From Variovorax sp. OK212 (lineage in GTDB: Bacteria > Pseudomonadota > Gammaproteobacteria > Burkholderiales > Burkholderiaceae_C), in NCBI RefSeq assembly GCF_900112425.1, contig NZ_FOLP01000021.1, positions 1 to 64,000 on the forward strand: a DNA stretch of 64,000 nt. Reading direction: 5' to 3'. The notes under the pieces were generated by a model. It was not told the DNA's origin. It saw nothing but the letters and a program-made list of their open reading frames with translations, and ran no database searches. Numbering within the stretch: the first letter of the stretch is position 1; each line of letters opens with the position of its first letter. Shown here in pieces: positions 61,789 to 64,000 of the stretch. A program made the position numbers and the translations under genes.

Positions 61789-62424
61789 TCAGGGCACGAA
61801 CATGTCCCACGGCCCCTTGCCCGCCGGCAGCCCGGGCCGCGCGGTGAGCGATTCCAGCGGCTCGCCGGCCTCGAAACGCGCGATCAGTGCCTCGGGCTCG
61901 AACACCACGCCCATGAAGTTCTCCGCATAGGCGCCGCCCGCGAAGAAGGCGCTGGTTTGCGCCGCGGTCTCGAACACGTCGTGCTGCAGCTCGAGCCGGT
62001 GGCCGTCGGGGTCGCGGTAGTACATCGACACCGTCGGCCCGTGGTTGATGCACCAGTAGGGCCGGATGCCTTGCGCGGCCAGCCGGCGGTAGTTGGCCAG
62101 CAGCTCGCCCAGCGAGCCGTAGGTGAAGGCGATGTGCTCCAGCCCGGTGCTGGCATCGGCCTCGTGCTTCAGGCCCGGCGGCGCGATCAGGCCGATGCGG
62201 TGGTGCTCCTCGTCGTAGGTCAGGAAGCACAGCATCTCGTTCTCGAACGCGGGCTGGGCCTGCAGCACCTCGAGGTACCAGGCGCGCGAACGCGCGAGCT
62301 CGCTCACGCGAAGCACCACGTGCGCGAGCTTGACGGGGCGCAGCGCGGTGCGCGTGAAGTCGGGCAGGGCGCGAGCGGGCAGCGTGCGCGCGGGCGCGGG
62401 CATGGGCGTGGCGATGTCGTTCAT
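61789..62424 (-). CDS. VOC-family protein, extradiol dioxygenase-like
   Basis: 211 residues. VOC segments LAHVVLRVSELARSRAWY, GLEHIAFTYG and MYYRDPDGHRLELQ supply possible His, His and Glu metal ligands, resembling single-domain type I extradiol dioxygenases. A C-terminal extension (about 150-211) is beyond the core. It lies 28 bp after the FAH-family hydrolase gene on the same strand. Ring cleavage of a catechol-like compound followed by hydrolysis of the product is a plausible joint role, not shown. Confidence 0.83.
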   Translation of the reverse strand: MNDIATPMPAPARTLPARALPDFTRTALRPVKLAHVVLRVSELARSRAWYLEVLQAQPAFENEMLCFLTYDEEHHRIGLIAPPGLKHEADASTGLEHIAFTYGSLGELLANYRRLAAQGIRPYWCINHGPTVSMYYRDPDGHRLELQHDVFETAAQTSAFFAGGAYAENFMGVVFEPEALIARFEAGEPLESLTARPGLPAGKGPWDMFVP

Positions 62425-62452
62425 GGGTCGTCTCCTTTTTGGGGCGCACTGC

Positions 62453-63319
62453 TCAGGCGGCGGGCTCGGCCACCACGCGGTTCTCGAGGTGGCCGATGCC
62501 TTCGATCTCCACGCGCACCACGTCGCCCGGCACCAGGTAGCGCGGCGGGTCCATCAGCCCGCCCACGCCCGCGGGGCTGCCGGTGGTCAGCACGTCGCCG
62601 GGCTCCAGTGTGAAGGCGGTGCTCAGCTCGACCAGCATGGCCTCGATGCGGTGGAGCATCTGCGCGGTGTTGCCGTCCTGCCGCAGTTCGCCGTTGACCC
62701 AGGTGCGCAGCCGCAGCGCGTGCGGGTCGGCGACTTCGTCGCGCGTCACCAGCCAGGGGCCGAACGGGCCGTGCGTGTCGAAGGACTTGCCCAGCGTGTG
62801 CGTGGGCGCGCGCATCTGCCAGTCGCGCACGCTCAGGTCGTTCACCACCACGTAGCCCGCAACCATGGCCATCGCGTCTTCGGCGCGCACATGGCGGCAG
62901 CGCCGGCCGATGACCACGCCCAGCTCGCCCTCGTAGTCGAACTGGTCGGACACGCGGGGCTTGTGCACCGCGTCGAACGGGCCGGCCACGCACGACACCT
63001 GCTTGTTGAACCACACCTGCCCCGGCGCCCGCACCAGGCCCACCTTGGCGGCTTCCTCCAGGTGCGAGGCGTAGTTGCCGCCCAGGCCGAGAAATTTCTG
63101 CGGCGCCGGAATGGGCGCGGCCAGCCGCACATCGGACAGCGCCACGCGCGGTGCATCGGCCAGCGCCGCGTGCAGCCACGCCATGCCGTCGTCGCCGCGC
63201 GCGAGCAGTTCGCGCAGCCCGGCCGGCGCGCCGGGTTGCGCGCTCAGGTCGGCGATGCCGTCGTTTCGGACCACGCCGAAGCGAAGGGCGTCGCGGTGGT
63301 GGAAGCTGGCGAGTTTCAT
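62453..63319 (-). CDS. Fumarylacetoacetate hydrolase family protein
   Basis: 288 residues, C-terminal FAH domain with a short N-terminal region. The metal-binding FDYEGELGVVIG, VVNDLSVRDWQ, KSFDTHGPFGPW and TTGSPAGVGG segments match hydrolases/decarboxylases acting on acylpyruvates and meta-cleavage products. It is not a fumarylacetoacetase (no N-terminal beta domain, low similarity to the 441-residue FahA here). The start at 63319 is followed directly by homology. It is divergent from a LysR gene and pairs with the VOC gene. Confidence 0.88.
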   Translation of the reverse strand: MKLASFHHRDALRFGVVRNDGIADLSAQPGAPAGLRELLARGDDGMAWLHAALADAPRVALSDVRLAAPIPAPQKFLGLGGNYASHLEEAAKVGLVRAPGQVWFNKQVSCVAGPFDAVHKPRVSDQFDYEGELGVVIGRRCRHVRAEDAMAMVAGYVVVNDLSVRDWQMRAPTHTLGKSFDTHGPFGPWLVTRDEVADPHALRLRTWVNGELRQDGNTAQMLHRIEAMLVELSTAFTLEPGDVLTTGSPAGVGGLMDPPRYLVPGDVVRVEIEGIGHLENRVVAEPAA

Positions 63320-63391
63320 GGGGTGAAGGTTGACCGTGGCGGAGCGATCGATGATGCTGGTGGAACGAACGCAGAACAATTCGCTGCAAAA

Positions 63392-63404
63392 GAACGGATC
63401 GTTC
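63392..63404. promoter_or_regulatory. Short palindrome between the FAH-family gene and the last LysR gene
   Basis: GAACG-GAT-CGTTC lies in a 123-bp divergent gap that also contains two GCAGAACAA copies (63371 and 63406 region). It is 39 bp from the LysR start. A candidate regulator site, weaker than the others in the window. Confidence 0.4.
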
Positions 63405-63442
63405 CGCAGGCAGAACAAAACAGAGCGAGACATGAGCAAGAC

Positions 63443-64000
63443 ATGGAAGACTTCAACGACCTGGCCCTCTTCGCCCACGTGGTCACGCAGCAGGGCTTCA
63501 GCGCCGCGAGCCGCCACCTGGGCATTCCCAAGTCGCGCCTGAGCCGGCGCGTCTCGCAGCTCGAGGAGCGCATGGGCGTGCGCCTGCTGCAGCGCAGCTC
63601 GCGCCGGCTGCTGCTCACCAGCGTGGGCCGGCAGTTCTACGAGCGCTGCCAGGCGACGGTGGCCGCGGGCGAGGAGGCCTTCGACGTGGTGCGCCAGGCC
63701 ACCACGCAGCCGCAGGGCCTGCTGCGCGTGAGCTGCCCGTTCACGCTCGCGCAGTTCTGGCTCACGCCGCTGATCCCGGCCTTCATGCGCGCCTGCCCCG
63801 GCGTGCGGCTGCAGCTGGAGGTGAGCAACCGGCGCGTCGATCCGCTGCAGGAGAACATCGACGTGGTGCTGCGCGTGCGGCGCCCGCCCTTCGAGGATTC
63901 GAGCCTGGTCGCACGGCGCCTGGGCGGCACGGTCGACGTGCTGCTGGCGAGCCCGGCGCTGGTGGCGCGGCTCGGCATGCCGCAAACGCTCGGCGAGCTG
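63443..64000 (+). CDS. LysR-family regulator, truncated by window edge
   Basis: 186 residues are present of a usual length near 300. The N-terminal winged helix (FSAASRHLGIPKSRLSRRV) and the start of the effector domain (LRVSCPFTLAQFWLTPLIP) are clear. It belongs to the CrgA/AaeR-like LysR branch. It is divergent from the FAH-family hydrolase gene and so is likely its regulator. The Shine-Dalgarno is weak; the ATG at 63443 fits the domain start, with another in-frame possibility not seen. Confidence 0.88.
   Translation, partial: MEDFNDLALFAHVVTQQGFSAASRHLGIPKSRLSRRVSQLEERMGVRLLQRSSRRLLLTSVGRQFYERCQATVAAGEEAFDVVRQATTQPQGLLRVSCPFTLAQFWLTPLIPAFMRACPGVRLQLEVSNRRVDPLQENIDVVLRVRRPPFEDSSLVARRLGGTVDVLLASPALVARLGMPQTLGEL

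Noticed and set aside
62453..63319. A second fumarylacetoacetase
   Set aside because: It is 288 residues with only the C-terminal FAH domain, and unlike the 441-residue FahA it lacks the N-terminal beta domain.

Overview
The window is a chromosomal segment of a high-GC (roughly 70% by eye) beta-proteobacterium. The aerobic CoA-dependent benzoate (box) pathway, LIV-type uptake systems, many LysR/TetR/MocR regulators and GC-rich palindromic intergenic repeats point to Comamonadaceae, most likely Variovorax or a close relative. That assignment is inference. One tRNA-Gly(GCC) is present. I found no rRNA, CRISPR array, insertion sequence, integrase or phage gene.

Left part (1-15 kb). A degradative HMG-CoA reductase (cut by the window edge) lies divergent from a MocR-type regulator. 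Next, on the minus strand, comes a probable catabolic operon: BKACE/DUF849, an orphan LIV-type binding protein, a 3-hydroxyacyl-CoA dehydrogenase-family enzyme, a feruloyl-CoA-synthetase-like ligase and an atypical crotonase. A DUF1090 protein and a Crp/Fnr regulator follow. A flavin monooxygenase with an N-terminal SnoaL-like domain is preceded by a sigma-54-type promoter and clustered TGTCGCA boxes; the same boxes precede the nearby sigma-54 activator gene. Three small orphan genes of lower GC flank that activator.

Centre (15-31 kb). This is the box cluster. A nine-gene minus-strand operon runs DUF4863, boxD, benzoate-CoA ligase, alpha/beta hydrolase, and a LIV-type ABC transporter (binding protein, two permeases, two ATPases). 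boxR is divergent from it, followed on the plus strand by boxC, boxB, boxA and a MaoC-type hydratase. TGCA-N6-TGCA motifs, exact or with one mismatch, sit in both promoter regions. Three related palindromic elements lie inside the two operons.

Right part (31-64 kb). A membrane-anchored AraC regulator and an Rrf2/thioredoxin-reductase-like pair (with an operator-like palindrome over the Rrf2 start codon) precede tRNA-Gly and an Rnl5/DraRnl-type RNA ligase. A seven-gene minus-strand operon (TetR, nitrate/sulfonate-type ABC importer, cyclase-family hydrolase, fumarylacetoacetase) is divergent from acetoacetyl-CoA synthetase across a paired TetR-type operator, suggesting that acetoacetate released by FahA is activated by AacS. 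A Cache/HAMP adenylate cyclase, a 2OG-Fe(II) oxygenase and a GFA protein follow. A glutarate module (LysR, gcdH, CoA-transferase) comes next, then stress and envelope genes (ohr, DHFR-like, lipoprotein). A LysR / DUF3100 / M20 hydrolase / serine dehydratase group suggests uptake and cleavage of an N-acyl-serine-like compound. The window ends with a VOC dioxygenase-like protein, an FAH-family hydrolase and a truncated divergent LysR gene.
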